This document shows positions 5,003 through 10,672 of a DNA stretch of 11,005 bases, piece after piece. This stretch comes from an uncultured Neisseriaceae bacterium (GTDB taxonomy: Bacteria > Pseudomonadota > Gammaproteobacteria > Burkholderiales > UBA11063). The notes under the pieces were generated by a model. That model did not search any database, was not told the origin of the DNA, and worked only from the letters and a program-made list of their open reading frames with translations. The DNA is taken from assembly GCA_937952895.1 (NCBI GenBank), contig CALFYC010000182.1, forward strand, positions 1-11,005. The letters are read 5' to 3'. The position numbers and the translations under genes are program-made. How positions within the stretch are numbered: the stretch's first letter is position 1; every line of letters starts with the position of its first letter.

Positions 5003-6487
5003 ATGGCTGCATTAAATAAAAAAACTGCAAGTATAACACCAGTTCACTTGCAAACAACTCCAATGAAGCATTCTGCTAATGGCAATTTGCAATATGTAAA
5101 AACCAACAAAACTTCTCTAATAGAAATAGCCACTGCTACTTTGTATGGTAAGGATACATTTTATAATAGTTCTGACGAACTCTTTACTAGGCTAAAAAGC
5201 AACTTAGAAAAACTTGTTTTGGATAATGAATTAGACTTTATTGCTAATGTCGCATTGTATGCCAGAACACAAATGGATTTAAGAACATATCCAATTGTTT
5301 TAGTTGTTGAGCTTGCTGCTGCATTGGCAAGATCCAAAAAACACTATTTAAACATGAGACAACTTGTTTGTGACGTTATCACTAGATGTGATGAATTAAC
5401 TGAACTTTATTCTTATGCATTAAAAGTGTTTGGTTCTAAAAAATCAATTCCATTAGCAATCAAAAAAGGTGTTGCTGATGCTTTTAATAAATTTGATGAA
5501 TATCAATTTTCAAAATATAATGGTGGAAATAAGTCTTTAACATTTAAAGATTTGTTAAGAATTGTTCACCCAAAACCAGCCAATGAAGAAAAATCTAAGA
5601 TATTTGCAGGCATCATGAATGACAGTTTAGCTATTGCTTATACATGGGAAACTCAATTATCTGCAAATGGCCAAAAACACGAATTAGAGCAAAAACCTAA
5701 AGCTACTATTTGGAAAGAATTAATTAGTTCTAATAAGCTTGGTTATATGGCTTTGTTGAAAAATTTAAGAAACATTGAAGAAACTAAGGATGCAACTCTT
5801 ATTCAAATGGCTGCAACAAATATTTCTAATGAATCTTTAGTTTTAAGAAGCAAACAATTGCCAATGTCTTTTTTGCAGGCATACGAAAATGTAACTTCTA
5901 CTGTTTTAAAAAATGCAATTGCAAATGCAATTAAAATTAGTTCCCAAAATATTCCAAACATGGGTAATGAAATTTTAGTTGTTGTAGATAATTCTGGTTC
6001 AATGAGCGGTAATCCTATTAAGTTAGCTAGCTTATTTGCATCTATGATTGTTGGTGGACATAAAGATTCTAAAGTGACTGGTGTTGTCTTTGGTAACGCT
6101 GCAGGTTATGTTAACTTTAGTGATGATTTTAACCAAACTTCTACAATTATTGCACGCTCTGGATTTGGTGGTGGTACTAATTTTGATTCGGTAATTAAAT
6201 TAATTGGCAACAATAAATATGATGCTGTTTTCATTTTAAGTGACGGTGACGTTAATAGAACCTCATTAAGCCGTTGTGCTAAACTTGGTGTTAATAAAGA
6301 TAGCGTTCAAGTTATTTTTAACTTTAATGCTTCAGAAACTACACCATTTAAAGAAAACTCTGCTTTCTTCATTACTGGATTAAGCCATAAAGTTTTCAAT
6401 TATTTAAAATACAGTAACGAAAGTAATGGTATAGCTGATTTATTATCAGTTCCATACAAAGCTTTCCCTGTAGTTTATAAAAAATAA
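5003..6487 (+). CDS. rsr: Ro60/Rsr ribonucleoprotein (TROVE plus vWA domains), 494 aa
   Basis: This is a full-length Ro sixty-related protein. Residues about 15-320 are an all-helical TROVE/HEAT-repeat ring with hallmark segments TSLIEIATATLYGKDTFY, RTYPIVLVVELAAAL and SNKLGYMALLKNLRNI. Residues about 322-494 are a vWA domain with an intact MIDAS: VVVDNSGSM (D329, S331, S333), GGGTNFDS (T392) and ILSDGDVN (D414). In animals and bacteria the ring binds ends of misfolded or structured RNAs while its outer surface binds Y RNAs. In Deinococcus, Rsr works with a Y RNA and polynucleotide phosphorylase. AAGGA (4992-4996) six bases before the ATG is the best ribosome site in the operon. About 630 bases of structured sequence follow it, then an exonuclease gene. 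Phage-encoded Rsr is known but uncommon. Confidence 0.96.
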   Translation: MAALNKKTASITPVHLQTTPMKHSANGNLQYVKTNKTSLIEIATATLYGKDTFYNSSDELFTRLKSNLEKLVLDNELDFIANVALYARTQMDLRTYPIVLVVELAAALARSKKHYLNMRQLVCDVITRCDELTELYSYALKVFGSKKSIPLAIKKGVADAFNKFDEYQFSKYNGGNKSLTFKDLLRIVHPKPANEEKSKIFAGIMNDSLAIAYTWETQLSANGQKHELEQKPKATIWKELISSNKLGYMALLKNLRNIEETKDATLIQMAATNISNESLVLRSKQLPMSFLQAYENVTSTVLKNAIANAIKISSQNIPNMGNEILVVVDNSGSMSGNPIKLASLFASMIVGGHKDSKVTGVVFGNAAGYVNFSDDFNQTSTIIARSGFGGGTNFDSVIKLIGNNKYDAVFILSDGDVNRTSLSRCAKLGVNKDSVQVIFNFNASETTPFKENSAFFITGLSHKVFNYLKYSNESNGIADLLSVPYKAFPVVYKK

Positions 6488-6497
6488 ACAATATTAA

Positions 6498-6527
6498 TGT
6501 GCAATTAAGCACAATTTTATTTGTTTT
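6498..6527 (+). terminator. weak terminator after Ro60
   Basis: TGTGC (6498-6502) pairs with GCACA (6509-6513) around AATTAA and is followed by a T-rich tract (6515-6527). The stem is only 5 bp, so termination would be partial. Confidence 0.35.
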
Positions 6528-6658
6528 CTAGATCTTTTAGCTAGTATCTTCTTGCCATTTATGGCAATTAGGAAAAATTGAAAGATCTAGGGTTTTGCAT
6601 GCTAATATTTCTATTAGTTTAATGCAGCCTTTTGTGATACTTTATCACTGTTTTGTTT
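6528..6658 (+). ncRNA. candidate Y RNA or other Ro60-associated RNA
   Basis: CTAGATCTTT (6528-6537) pairs perfectly with AAAGATCTAG (6581-6590). Inside, large internal loops of about 14 bases on each side flank an inner hairpin TTGCCA (6552-6557)/TGGCAA (6562-6567). A second hairpin follows: TGCAT (6596-6600)/ATGCA (6622-6626) enclosing CTAATA/TATTAG. A third, GTGATA/TATCAC (6634-6648), is followed by a T-rich tract and resembles a terminator. The total of about 130 bases is in the size range of bacterial Y RNAs. A long closed stem with a big internal loop is the general Y RNA shape. I cannot see the conserved Ro-binding bulge seen in animal Y RNAs, so identity rests on location and shape. 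Confidence 0.45.
6634..6658 (+). terminator. terminator-like hairpin closing the candidate ncRNA
   Basis: GTGATA (6634-6639) and TATCAC (6643-6648) form a 6-bp stem with loop CTT, followed by TGTTTTGTTT. The T tract is interrupted by G, so efficiency is uncertain. Confidence 0.4.
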
Positions 6659-6704
6659 GAATGTTCATAAATCAAACGCAATTATGCAGGTAAACTGCAT
6701 TTGC
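6655..6704 (+). other. two further hairpins upstream of the 55-codon ORF
   Basis: GTTTGA (6655-6660) pairs with TCAAAC (6672-6677) with an 11-base loop. Directly after, GCAA (6678-6681) and ATGCAG (6684-6689) pair with CTGCAT-TTGC (6695-6704), leaving a TT bulge and a GTAAA-type loop. They fall between the candidate ncRNA and the ORF at 6724 and could form its structured leader. Confidence 0.45.
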
Positions 6705-6723
6705 CAGAAAGGTAATCTACGCC

Positions 6724-6891
6724 ATGTCCACGTTTTCGACGAAAACAGGACTGCGCTACGATGACCTTCAGGCAACCATTGATTTGATTTATGAATGGAT
6801 GGATCCAGCAGCTGAGTCCAGAATTTCTAAAGAAGTTCTGGAGCTGCAGTGCACGCAGGTTCTTGCCTGCATGCATATCCAAAGCACATGA
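6724..6891 (+). CDS. possible 55-aa protein inside the Ro60-exonuclease intergenic region
   Basis: The ORF begins MSTFSTKTGLRYDDLQATID and continues as an acidic, amphipathic helix-rich peptide (LIYEWMDPAAESRISKEVL) ending in LQCTQVLACMHIQST. I do not recognise it. An AAAGG at 6708-6712 lies 11 bases before the ATG, rather far. The ORF has 78 G or C in 168 bases (46%), much higher than the flanking genes, and uses codons rare nearby (CTG, CAG, ACG). The same bases fold unusually well: GTTTTC/GAAAAC at 6732-6746, GCAGCT...AGCTGC enclosing an 11-bp stem at 6808-6847, and TGCA-C-GCAGG...CCTGC-A-TGCA at 6850-6875. It is therefore either a recently acquired small gene, a structured RNA that happens to be open, or both. 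Confidence 0.4.
   Translation: MSTFSTKTGLRYDDLQATIDLIYEWMDPAAESRISKEVLELQCTQVLACMHIQST
6808..6881 (+). other. strong branched RNA fold within the small ORF
   Basis: GCAGCT (6808-6813) pairs with AGCTGC (6842-6847). After a 4-base bulge, CCAGAATTTCT (6818-6828) pairs with AGAAGTTCTGG (6831-6841), with one G-U. A second arm, TGCA (6850-6853)/TGCA (6872-6875) with GCAGG (6855-6859)/CCTGC (6866-6870), has loop TTCTTG. TGGAT (6800-6804) and ATCCA (6877-6881) can close both arms into a three-way junction. Confidence 0.5.
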
Positions 6892-6899
6892 TGAAAAAA

Positions 6900-7023
6900 A
6901 ACATTTTACACATAGGTGGAAAATGTTATTTACATAAACAACAATCCGAATTAATCATGATTGTTGTATCCAGCGCTCCCGAACTACAATTAGTTCGCCG
7001 TCTTCCGACGGGCCCTGGTTTTT
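6900..7023 (+). ncRNA. second candidate structured RNA, ending in a GC-rich three-way junction
   Basis: AACATTTT (6900-6907) pairs with AAAATGTT (6920-6927), with CAC/GTG continuing the helix inside. CAACAATC (6939-6946) pairs with GATTGTTG (6959-6966), an 8-bp stem with a 12-base loop. CCAG (6970-6973)/CTGG (7015-7018) encloses GAACTA-CAAT-TAGTTC (6981-6996) and CCGTC-TTCC-GACGG (6998-7011). Five T follow at 7019-7023, so the last unit may end a transcript. In a genome this AT-rich, a GC-rich block with no ORF suggests a selected RNA. It could be a second Y RNA (some bacteria carry two), or a leader of the exonuclease gene. Confidence 0.4.
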
Positions 7024-7035
7024 CATCATGAAGGG

Positions 7036-7066
7036 CTAATTAGTTGAATTAGGTGACGACCTTTTA
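7036..7066 (+). other. hairpins in the leader of the exonuclease gene
   Basis: CTAATT (7036-7041) pairs with AATTAG (7047-7052), loop AGTTG. The overlapping AGGT (7051-7054) can pair with ACCT (7059-7062), followed by TTTTATT. Both cannot fully form together. They may be a weak terminator or a leader switch. Confidence 0.3.
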
Positions 7067-7099
7067 TTCTTGATTTGGCCAATTAAGTATAAATTTTCA

Positions 7100-7109
7100 A
7101 TTAATTCGG
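7100..7109 (+). promoter_or_regulatory. leader segment complementary to an upstream hairpin loop
   Basis: ATTAATTCGG (7100-7109) is the exact reverse complement of CCGAATTAAT (6946-6955). Nine of those ten upstream bases lie in the 12-base loop of the 6939-6966 hairpin. The target ends 10 bases before the exonuclease ATG (7120) and includes part of the only Shine-Dalgarno-like bases there (GGG, 7108-7110). Pairing could mask translation initiation. The AT-rich content makes chance complementarity possible. Confidence 0.3.
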
Positions 7110-7119
7110 GCTCTATCTT

Positions 7120-7743
7120 ATGGAAAAATTAAAAAATAGAGATCATGTTATGCTTGACATGGAAACGTTAAGCTTAGATGATCAAACTGTAGTTTTGTCT
7201 ATTTCGGCAGTTAAATTCAAAATAGACATAATAAACAATTTAGACGATTTTAAAAAACCCTTAAATGGGCAAATATTTAATAATACTGATTCAATTCATA
7301 TTTCTTTAAAAATTGATGATCAATTAAAAAAGGGACTTGTTCTCACGGAAGAGACTATAAAATTTCATTTGCAACATAATGAAAAGTTTTTTAAAGATTG
7401 CATAGGTTGTGGTGAAAATACAATCGCTAAAGTTGATACTAATATTGCTTTGTCTTCATTTACTGAATTTTTGACAAAGATATCTATTGAAAATCAACAT
7501 TATGTTCAACCTATAGTTTGGGCAAATGGTGCAATTTCTGATCATAAATGGTTAGCAAATCTTTATAGGGCATATAATATGTCATATCCAGTTGATTTTA
7601 GAAATCAATTATGTTTTAGAACAATATGTCAATTTTATCCAAATCATAGAAATTTTACTAACAATCATGACTCTTTTGATGATTGTGTTAATCAAATTAT
7701 TTCATTACAAAATATATACCAAGAACATATTAATAGGTTTTAA
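7120..7743 (+). CDS. DEDDh-type 3'-5' exonuclease (Rv2179c-like / DnaQ superfamily), 207 aa
   Basis: The protein has the DEDDh exonuclease motifs in order: VMLDMETL (D13, E15), WANGAISDHKWL (D141) and HDSFDDCVNQII (H183-x4-D188). The MLDMETLS start, the strand VVLSISAVKF and the WANG-(x)3-D motif point to the Rv2179c-like branch, which contains phage proteins and 3'-5' exoribonucleases; phage T4 DexA is a more distant alternative. Two metal ions held by the acidic residues would remove nucleotides from 3' ends. Whether the substrate is RNA or DNA cannot be read from the sequence. Its place directly after the Ro60-RNA region is notable, since Ro60 proteins are known to work with 3' exonucleases. 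The next gene begins 7 bases after the stop. Confidence 0.88.
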   Translation: MEKLKNRDHVMLDMETLSLDDQTVVLSISAVKFKIDIINNLDDFKKPLNGQIFNNTDSIHISLKIDDQLKKGLVLTEETIKFHLQHNEKFFKDCIGCGENTIAKVDTNIALSSFTEFLTKISIENQHYVQPIVWANGAISDHKWLANLYRAYNMSYPVDFRNQLCFRTICQFYPNHRNFTNNHDSFDDCVNQIISLQNIYQEHINRF

Positions 7744-7750
7744 TAATTAT

Positions 7751-8656
7751 ATGCTTGAATATAATAATTTATGTTTAAGAATACTTGACACAGGAGAGGT
7801 CAGGAAAGATAGAACTGGAGTTGGCACGGTTAGTGTTTTTGGTGAAAAGCTAGTTTTTAATCTCTTAAAAGGTCTTCCAGTTGTCACTAGTAAAAAAATT
7901 GCAGTAATAACAGCCATCAAAGAACTATTATGGATGCTGTCTGGCTCTTCTTCAAATAATGATTTAGTGTTAAACAATGTTCATATATGGGATGAATGGA
8001 AAACTGAGGATGGCAATCTTGGCCCCATATATGGATCTCAATGGAGAAATTGGATTTCTTCTAATGGATCTATCGACCAGATATCTCTATTAGTTAATGG
8101 GCTAAAAAACAATCCATTTAGTCGTAGGCATATATTAAATGCCTGGAATTGTGCTTTTATTCCAGACGAGACTTTATCTCCACAAGAGAATGTAAAGCTA
8201 GGCAAGATGTGCCTGCCTCCGTGTCATATGATGGCACAGTGGTACGTTTTAAAAGCAACAGATCAAGATAAAAAAGACTATCTTGAGTATACGCAAAGCA
8301 TCGGTGAAGAACCTGAAAATATTCCAGAATATAAACTAAACTGTCAAATGTATATGCGCAGCAATGATGTTGTTTTGGGTTTGCCATTTAATCTAATTGG
8401 CTATTCAGTTTTAACAATGATGTTGGCAAAACAATGCGGTTATATGCCAGGGTATTATCATCACGTCATAGGTGATGCCCATATTTATTTAAATCATATT
8501 GATAATTTAAAAAAACAACTAGAACGTAGTAGTTATCCATTGCCTTATTTAAAAATATTAAATGGTGTTGACAGTATTGATAATTATAAAATTGATCATT
8601 TTAAACTTATAAATTATAAGCATCATGATCCAATTTATTATGACGTGGCCATTTAG
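7751..8656 (+). CDS. thyA: thymidylate synthase (ThyA type), 301 aa
   Basis: It converts dUMP and methylene-tetrahydrofolate to dTMP and dihydrofolate. Key motifs are present: DRTGVGT (R21, phosphate binding), IKELLWMLSG (about 56-65), IWDEW (79-83), PFSRRHILNAWN (S124, R125, R126), the active-site PPCHMMAQWYV (C158), GLPFNLIGYSVLTMMLA (N214) and GDAHIYLNH (H244, Y246). Length 301 exceeds the common 264 because of an insertion between about residues 135 and 195 that includes a charged loop around the catalytic loop, as in other long-form bacterial and phage enzymes. The ATG at 7751 is chosen because earlier in-frame starts lie inside the exonuclease gene. It works with dCMP deaminase and DHFR also encoded here. 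Confidence 0.96.
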   Translation: MLEYNNLCLRILDTGEVRKDRTGVGTVSVFGEKLVFNLLKGLPVVTSKKIAVITAIKELLWMLSGSSSNNDLVLNNVHIWDEWKTEDGNLGPIYGSQWRNWISSNGSIDQISLLVNGLKNNPFSRRHILNAWNCAFIPDETLSPQENVKLGKMCLPPCHMMAQWYVLKATDQDKKDYLEYTQSIGEEPENIPEYKLNCQMYMRSNDVVLGLPFNLIGYSVLTMMLAKQCGYMPGYYHHVIGDAHIYLNHIDNLKKQLERSSYPLPYLKILNGVDSIDNYKIDHFKLINYKHHDPIYYDVAI

Positions 8657-8683
8657 TTTAATTATTTAGGATTTTATTATTTT

Positions 8684-9214
8684 ATGAAAAAAGTAGCATT
8701 GATTGCTTTTGGTATAGCAGATGGTTATTGCCATCAAGATTCGTCACGTTTAATCAACATTGGTCCAGAATTATTTTCTAGGGTTAAGGAAACATTAAAG
8801 TCATCTGGTTCAACTTTAGGTGCATATGTTTCAGTTAATAACCCAGCAGATTCTTTTAACTTTGTTAATGTCTCTGGTTTGATTCCAGAAACTAAGATTA
8901 TTAATTTTAAATTATGTATTGATAGTTTTTTACATCCAAATAACGAAATAACTATTACTGACCATTCAAATAATAAGATTTTATTTGATGGTGATAAGCT
9001 TGATTTTATTTTACGCCCTCAAGATTATGATATTCACATTTGTGGTATTGATATCAATGGTGTATTTATTGAAGCAATTGATCAGTTAATTAAGTTGGGA
9101 TTTAATGTTACTATTTATAGTGATTTAATTAAACCATTTAGCAAAAAAACTATTAATCATATTAGAAATAGTAATGTGCGTTTTGTTAGCGCCAAAAGTG
9201 TTTGTTTAAAATAA
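8684..9214 (+). CDS. isochorismatase-like (cysteine hydrolase) fold protein without an obvious catalytic Cys, 176 aa
   Basis: The C-terminal half reads YDIHICGIDINGVFIEAIDQ then LIKLGFNVTIYSDLI (about residues 115-149). This matches the last core of isochorismatase-type hydrolases (usually V-V-G----CV--TA--A---G--V-V--D). The nucleophilic Cys normally found in the N-x-CV segment is replaced here (I-N-G-V at 124-127). The N-terminal strand KKVALIAFGIADGYCHQ lacks the usual catalytic Asp. So if the fold is right, it is probably not a normal hydrolase; it could be a binding protein or a highly diverged enzyme. It lies between thyA and DHFR genes with gaps of 27 and 4 bases, in the same direction. 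Fold assignment is by eye and moderate. Confidence 0.45.
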   Translation: MKKVALIAFGIADGYCHQDSSRLINIGPELFSRVKETLKSSGSTLGAYVSVNNPADSFNFVNVSGLIPETKIINFKLCIDSFLHPNNEITITDHSNNKILFDGDKLDFILRPQDYDIHICGIDINGVFIEAIDQLIKLGFNVTIYSDLIKPFSKKTINHIRNSNVRFVSAKSVCLK

Positions 9215-9218
9215 TTAA

Positions 9219-9884
9219 ATGCAACCAATTATAACTCTTATAGTTGCCGCCTCTTCTAATGATGCTATTGGCAAGGACAATAAGCTACCTTGGCGTTTGC
9301 CTAGTGAGCTAAAGCATTTTAAAGAATATACTCTTGGCAAAATATTGGTTTGTGGCAAAAATACATTTTTATCTTTGCCATCTTTATTAAAAAACAGACA
9401 TACTATAATTTTATCAAAAAATGAAAATACAATAATTCAAGCTCAAGAAAAGGTAGATTTATTTAAATCTAGATTTCCCTTAGAAGAAGTTCCATTTATT
9501 GGAATTACTGATTCTGTATATAATTTTTTTGATATCATATTACATGACTTTCCAGATGCAAAGGAAATATGCGTTATTGGTGGTCAGCAGATTTATGAAG
9601 AATTTTATCCATTTGCAGATAAGATTATTTATACTTCTGTTAATTGTGAAGTTATTGACGCTGATGCTTTTTTTGATCCACCCAATCCTAAGAATTGGGT
9701 AATATCTTCTAAGCTTGTTAATAATTTCAAAACAGATTCTGATGAATATTCTTATTCTATTTATGAATTTAAAAGAATACCTATTAGAACTGCACAGATA
9801 GTTTCCATTAAGGATAAAAAACCAATAGGAAAATTAGAAACTATCAAATTGCGAATAGACAGTAAACAACCGAAGGAAATTTAA
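9219..9884 (+). CDS. folA: dihydrofolate reductase with C-terminal extension, 221 aa
   Basis: It reduces dihydrofolate to tetrahydrofolate with NADPH, recycling the product of thymidylate synthase. The N-terminus IITLIVAASSNDAIGKDNKL and LPWRLPSELKHFKEYTLGK are classic. E30 stands where E. coli has the catalytic Asp27, as in eukaryotic enzymes. GKILVCGKNTFLSLP and the later ICVIGGQQIYEEFYPFADKI (about 123-142) form the NADPH-binding parts, with the conserved GG. DADAFFDPPNPKNW and DEYSYSIYEFKR finish the core at about residue 187. About 35 further residues (rich in Ile and Lys) are unusual and of unknown use. It starts 4 bases after the previous stop and ends 2 bases before the next gene. Confidence 0.93.
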   Translation: MQPIITLIVAASSNDAIGKDNKLPWRLPSELKHFKEYTLGKILVCGKNTFLSLPSLLKNRHTIILSKNENTIIQAQEKVDLFKSRFPLEEVPFIGITDSVYNFFDIILHDFPDAKEICVIGGQQIYEEFYPFADKIIYTSVNCEVIDADAFFDPPNPKNWVISSKLVNNFKTDSDEYSYSIYEFKRIPIRTAQIVSIKDKKPIGKLETIKLRIDSKQPKEI

Positions 9885-9886
9885 AT

Positions 9887-10261
9887 ATGACAATGCCATT
9901 ACAGAACGGCTCTGTTGTAAAAATTTGGAAAGGTACTCGTGGCCATGATTATGTTATGGTTGCAATTAATCGTACTTCCAAAAAAATTGGTCTTATAAAA
10001 CACACTTGTATTAATGATGATGGATCTATTCATGGTGCCCTTATGGGTATTCATAAGTGGATTCCGTATGAGGTACTTGGTGAACAGAAAATTGTCCCAC
10101 GCATAACAAGAGTGGTAGGAACAAGACAAGTAGACAATGCTAAAATACGTCAATTTTTATTACAAATAGGCGAAACTAACGTTGTTGCAGTCTCTCCTGC
10201 CTATAATGTTATTGCAGGTGCCGATGCCGTAACAGACGCGAGATTGGCCGCTGCTTTATAA
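9887..10261 (+). CDS. unknown protein (124 aa)
   Basis: I do not recognise it. Residues about 5-33 (LQNGSVVKIWKGTRGHDYVMVAINR) look like a small beta-barrel or SH3-like start, with VVKI and YVMVAI strands. Basic residues are spread through the first two thirds (KKIGLIKH, VPRITRVVGTRQVDNAK). The tail is Ala-rich and acidic (AGADAVTDARLAAAL). This mix would suit a nucleic-acid-binding protein, but that is only a guess. AAGGA (9874-9878) sits about 8 bases before the ATG at 9887; a second in-frame ATG at 9893 is less well placed. It has no membrane segment. Its place just before a SpoVG-like gene suggests DNA or RNA metabolism. Confidence 0.7.
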   Translation: MTMPLQNGSVVKIWKGTRGHDYVMVAINRTSKKIGLIKHTCINDDGSIHGALMGIHKWIPYEVLGEQKIVPRITRVVGTRQVDNAKIRQFLLQIGETNVVAVSPAYNVIAGADAVTDARLAAAL

Positions 10262-10275
10262 TAAACAGGGCAAAA

Positions 10276-10668
10276 ATGACTCAGAATGTTTCAATTCAAT
10301 ATTTTCCACCAAAAGCAGGATCAAGGGATACAGATCTTGGTGGAGGATATGTTACTAGTGGAATATTAAAAACAAGATTTTCTGTTATAAAAACAGATAA
10401 AAATCCAAATGGATTCTTTGTTTCTCTTCCAAGAAATAAAGACGCTAATGGCGAATATAAGGATATTGTTTCCACTGTAAACAAAGAAGCTGCAGATTTA
10501 CTTACAAGACTTGTAATGGATGCCATGAACGGCAACAATAATGTAAGAGAAAACACAACAAATGCAACACAATCAAATGTGCCAAGAACAACTAATCTTG
10601 TTAGAAAAACCCCTGCACCTAAAGTTCCAGTAACAACTGGCATTCCAGGTGATGATGCACCTTGGTGA
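10276..10668 (+). CDS. SpoVG-like nucleic-acid-binding protein with an SSB-like acidic tip (130 aa)
   Basis: Residues about 30-85 read LKTRFSVIKTDKNPNGFFVS followed by LPRNKDANGEYKDIVSTVNK and EAADLLTRLVM. This matches the SpoVG pattern: F-V-I---G-FV-MP-RK---G-Y-DI-- P-N---R--I---V. SpoVG proteins bind DNA or RNA and regulate gene expression in many bacteria. A disordered, Asn/Thr/Pro-rich linker (about 86-122) leads to the very end GIPGDDAPW. A short acidic tip ending in a hydrophobic pair is the hallmark of single-strand-binding proteins, which use it to recruit partners. I infer a phage ssDNA-binding protein. It could be the genome's SSB-equivalent. It is preceded by a 14-base gap and followed by a 4-base gap. 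Confidence 0.6.
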   Translation: MTQNVSIQYFPPKAGSRDTDLGGGYVTSGILKTRFSVIKTDKNPNGFFVSLPRNKDANGEYKDIVSTVNKEAADLLTRLVMDAMNGNNNVRENTTNATQSNVPRTTNLVRKTPAPKVPVTTGIPGDDAPW

Positions 10669-10672
10669 TATT

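Larger units (their letters stand above)
6488..7119 (+). other. 632-base structured intergenic region between Ro60 and exonuclease genes
   Basis: The rest of the right-hand block has gaps under 30 bases, so a 632-base gap is exceptional. Reading it by eye gives a chain of perfect or near-perfect stems: 6498-6513, 6528-6590, 6596-6626, 6634-6648, 6655-6677, 6678-6704, 6808-6847, 6850-6875, 6900-6927, 6939-6966, 6970-7018 and 7036-7052. Only one plausible ORF is present (6724-6891). The position next to rsr is where bacteria usually encode Y RNAs. Individual parts are listed separately. Confidence 0.7.

Noticed and set aside
6850..6875. tRNA T-arm-like hairpin in the small ORF
   Set aside because: The loop TTCTTG has six bases and lacks the TTCRA pattern, and no matching D arm or acceptor stem is found around it.
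6682..6882. Minus-strand frame of 66 codons opposite the 55-aa ORF
   Set aside because: Its openness is a by-product of the GC-rich, self-complementary sequence there; no ribosome site, and all neighbours are on the plus strand.
6849..7031. Plus-strand 60-codon frame across the structured RNA
   Set aside because: It crosses several strong stems, overlaps the 55-aa ORF out of frame, and its translation looks random.
7070..7093. Sigma-70 promoter TTGATT ... TATAAA upstream of the exonuclease gene
   Set aside because: The spacer is 12 bases, too short for a standard promoter; AT-rich sequence gives such matches by chance.
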